From: JAVJUS01 sp040220455
GTDB taxonomy: Bacteria > Pseudomonadota > Alphaproteobacteria > DSM-16000 > Inquilinaceae
Assembly (NCBI GenBank): GCA_040220455.1
Contig: JAVJUS010000094.1
Coordinates: forward strand, 1 to 64,000
Direction of reading: 5' to 3'
DNA length: 64,000 nt
Shown here: positions 62,481 through 64,000 of the stretch, in pieces
Layout: every line of letters begins with the position of its first letter
Numbering within the stretch: the stretch's first letter is position 1
Program-made: the position numbers and the translations under genes
The notes under the pieces: model-generated
Seen by the model: only the letters and a program-made list of their open reading frames with translations
Databases searched by the model: none
Told to the model about the DNA's origin: nothing

Positions 62481-62558
62481 GAGCGCCTGCGCCGCGAACG
62501 CCAGATCGGCCTCTCCGACTTCGTCCGCCACCTCCAGGCGGAGGAGTAGGGGCCGGCG
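62481..62558 (+). repeat. 78-base direct repeat, right copy (gmk 3'-end duplicate)
   Basis: A non-functional second copy of the gmk terminus, including its TAG stop and 9 following bases. It begins directly after sequence unrelated to gmk, so it is a flank rather than part of a second gene. A run of ten Gs follows at 62560-62569. Confidence 0.92.
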
Positions 62559-62573
62559 CGGGGGGGGGGCGGC

Positions 62574-62660
62574 GTAGGTCGGCTGAGCGAAGCGAACCCG
62601 ACGGGAGCGGCCGGGCCGGACGCCCGAGACGTCGGGCTCGCTGACGCTCGACCGACCTAC
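62574..62660. repeat. REP-type long palindrome
   Basis: Arms of about 29 bases, GTAGGTCGG...CCCGAC (62574-62602) and GTCGGGCTCG...CCGACCTAC (62631-62660), with a GC-rich loop. A half copy is at 61607-61635. Typical of dispersed intergenic repeats in alphaproteobacteria; it can form a hairpin in either strand. Confidence 0.75.
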
Positions 62661-62682
62661 GGTTCTTCAAATGCAGGATAGA

Positions 62683-62764
62683 CGTCATCCCCGCGAAGGC
62701 GGGGATCCATACTGCCTCTGCAAGTAGCCGACATCGTATGGATCCCGCTTTCGCGGGGATGACG
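62683..62764. repeat. Double-hairpin REP with CGTCATCCCCGCG arms
   Basis: Inverted arms 62683-62712 and 62736-62764, each with its own small hairpin (CCCCGCGAAGGCGGGG; CCCGCTTTCGCGGG). The core CGTCATyCCCGCGAA is a well-known dispersed bacterial repeat. It lies 80 bases after the 3' end of rsmA and may end that transcript. Confidence 0.8.
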
Positions 62765-62846
62765 GATGACAATTTGCCGGATACTTGGCCCGTGTGCCGT
62801 AAGTCCTTGTTTCCGAATACTAGGTCTTGCTTCCCCGGCACCCGTC

Positions 62847-63707
62847 TTACGCCTCCCGCGCGGCCAGGGCGCGGGCCAGGGCGGCGAAGCCGGGGATGTC
62901 GATCGTCTCGGCCCGCGCCGCGGGGTCGAGGCCGGCGGCTTCCAGGAGCGCCAGCGGCTCGCCCAGCGACGCAAGCGACGTGCGGAGCATCTTGCGGCGC
63001 TGGCCGAAGGCGGCAGCCGTCACGCGCTCCATGGTGGCGATCGGGGCCGGCGGGGCGTCGGTGCGCGGCTCCAGCCGGACGACGGCGCTGTCGACCTTGG
63101 GCGGCGGCGTGAAGGCCCGGGCGGGCAGGCCGAACAGGATCCGTGCCCGCGACCGCCAGCCGGTCATCACCGAGAGTCGGCCATAGGCCTTGCTCCCCGG
63201 CCGGGCGACCAGGCGGTCGGCCACCTCCTTCTGGAACATCAGGGTCAGGCTGTCGTACGCCTCGATCCGCCCGAGCCAGCGCAGCAGCAGCGGCGTGGCG
63301 ATGTTGTAGGGCAGGTTCGCGACGATGGCGCGCGGCGCGGGCGCCAGGGCCTCGGGATCGATGTCGAGCGCATCGGCCTCGACCACGCTAAGCCGCCCGC
63401 CCGCCGCCGCCTCCAGATCGGCGAGCGCGGCAACACAGCGGCGATCGCGCTCGACCGCCACCACGGCGCGGGCCGGCGTCGCCAGCAACGCACGGGTCAG
63501 CCCGCCCGGGCCGGGCCCGATCTCGACGACCGTGACGCCCGTCAGGTCGCCCGCCGACCGGGCGATGCGGGCCGTCAGGTTGAGATCCAGGAGGAAATGC
63601 TGGCCGAGGCCGCGCCGGGCATCCAGGCCGTAATGGGCGATCACCGCGCGCAGCGGCGGCAACGCGCCAAGGTCCGGGGTGGCCGGCCGGTCGGTCGGCT
63701 CAGGCAC
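62847..63707 (-). CDS. rsmA: 16S rRNA dimethyladenosine transferase RsmA (KsgA)
   Basis: Dimethylates two adjacent adenines near the 3' end of 16S rRNA. 286 residues: RRGLGQHFLLDLNLTARIAR, SAM loop VVEIGPGPGGLTRALL, catalytic NLPYNIATPLLLRWLG, MFQKEVADRLVARPGSKAYG and FTPPPKVDSAVVRLEPR. The ATG overlaps the pdxA stop by 8 bases; pdxA-rsmA is a standard pair. Confidence 0.95.
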   Translation of the reverse strand: MPEPTDRPATPDLGALPPLRAVIAHYGLDARRGLGQHFLLDLNLTARIARSAGDLTGVTVVEIGPGPGGLTRALLATPARAVVAVERDRRCVAALADLEAAAGGRLSVVEADALDIDPEALAPAPRAIVANLPYNIATPLLLRWLGRIEAYDSLTLMFQKEVADRLVARPGSKAYGRLSVMTGWRSRARILFGLPARAFTPPPKVDSAVVRLEPRTDAPPAPIATMERVTAAAFGQRRKMLRTSLASLGEPLALLEAAGLDPAARAETIDIPGFAALARALAAREA

Positions 63708-64000
63708 GGTCGATGCGGCCCCCCGTGCGGTGCCGGACCATCCGGTCGGCGATGCGCAGGGCTTCCTGGAAGGCGGCCTTGTGGGCGATGCCCTTGCCGG
63801 CGATGGCCAGCGCCGTGCCGTGGTCGGGCGCCGTGCGGATGACGGACATCCCCAGCGTGACCCGGACGCCGCGCTCGAAGTCCAGCGTCTTCAAGGGAAT
63901 GCGCGCCTGGTCGTGATACATGCAGATGGCCGCGTCGAAGCCGCTCCGGGCACGCTCGTGAAACAGCGTGTCGGCCGGGTGGGGCCCGTCGACGGCCATG
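63700..64000 (-). CDS. pdxA: 4-hydroxythreonine-4-phosphate dehydrogenase, C-terminal part
   Basis: Pyridoxal-phosphate synthesis enzyme, cut by the window edge. The visible 100 residues are the C-terminal quarter: GPHPADTLFHERARSGFDAA, ICMYHDQARIPLKTLDFERG, VRVTLGMSVIRTAPDHGTAL. The metal-ligand His of MYHDQ and the DHGTAL loop are present. The methionine at 63999 is internal, not the start. Confidence 0.92.
   Translation of the reverse strand, partial: MAVDGPHPADTLFHERARSGFDAAICMYHDQARIPLKTLDFERGVRVTLGMSVIRTAPDHGTALAIAGKGIAHKAAFQEALRIADRMVRHRTGGRIDRA

Overview
The window is very GC-rich chromosomal DNA, densely packed, with ATGA start/stop overlaps. Gene content and order point to an alphaproteobacterium of the Rhodospirillales type. 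The signs are the block rpsF-rpsR-DUF2232-rplI / dnaB-alr-mlaEF-radA-cvpA-purF, the block fabD-fabG-acpP-fabF-mltG followed further on by yicC-gmk and rsmA-pdxA, a DUF2794 gene, and flgE-flgK-flgL. No rRNA, tRNA or CRISPR was seen. Species cannot be named from the sequence.

Layout. 1-5.8 kb: flagellar hook and hook-junction genes (flgE, flgK, flgL). 5.8-12.8 kb: host-attachment-type protein, guaB, DinB protein, an RsmB-type rRNA methyltransferase, GNAT acetyltransferase, guaA. 12.7-15.74 kb: an apparent relic island at the 3' end of guaA. It carries a stand-alone protein homologous to the C-terminal domain of a tyrosinase, then the tyrosinase itself, then a Phd-VapC-type toxin-antitoxin pair whose toxin is broken by copies of a dispersed palindromic repeat; a second copy of the guaA 3' end marks the far edge. 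15.8-22.6 kb: small accessory genes (PNPOx-like protein, LysE exporter, hydroxynitrile-lyase-like cupin, pentapeptide-repeat protein, zinc ribbon, DUF2794, thioredoxin-like protein). 22.7-26.3 kb: YfgM-like protein, bamB, der. 26.3-33.8 kb: a strong orphan terminator, a MoaD-like/BNR-propeller pair, a secreted sugar dehydrogenase, a secreted Arg-Asp repeat protein, and a sugar-acid pathway (dehydratase, dgoK, dgoA). 34-48.3 kb, all minus strand: 2-hydroxyacid dehydrogenase, SDR, purF, cvpA, radA, mlaF, mlaE, alr, dnaB, cfa, rplI, DUF2232, rpsR, rpsF. 48.5-54 kb: fatty-acid synthesis genes, mltG and a degenerate phosphatidylserine-decarboxylase homologue. 54-59.8 kb: accessory genes (SGNH esterase, VOC, acyltransferase-3, MFS, SDR). 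59.9-64 kb: yicC, gmk, a short AT-rich insert between two copies of the gmk 3' end, REP-type palindromes, rsmA and the end of pdxA.

How genes fit together. guaB, guaA and gmk make guanine nucleotides and purF starts purine synthesis. fabD/fabG/acpP/fabF form the core fatty-acid set. BamB and MlaE/F serve outer-membrane assembly and lipid asymmetry. The 30.4-35 kb genes can oxidise a sugar acid through a 2-keto-3-deoxy acid to pyruvate and an aldehyde phosphate.

Most notable: (1) two insert-like segments, each bounded by a duplicated 3' end of a guanine-nucleotide gene (guaA and gmk); (2) a tyrosinase preceded by a free copy of its own C-terminal domain, a possible trans-acting lid or caddie; (3) vapC broken by a two-hairpin repeat family; (4) purF apparently started at CTG; (5) a Psd homologue without its pyruvoyl serine.
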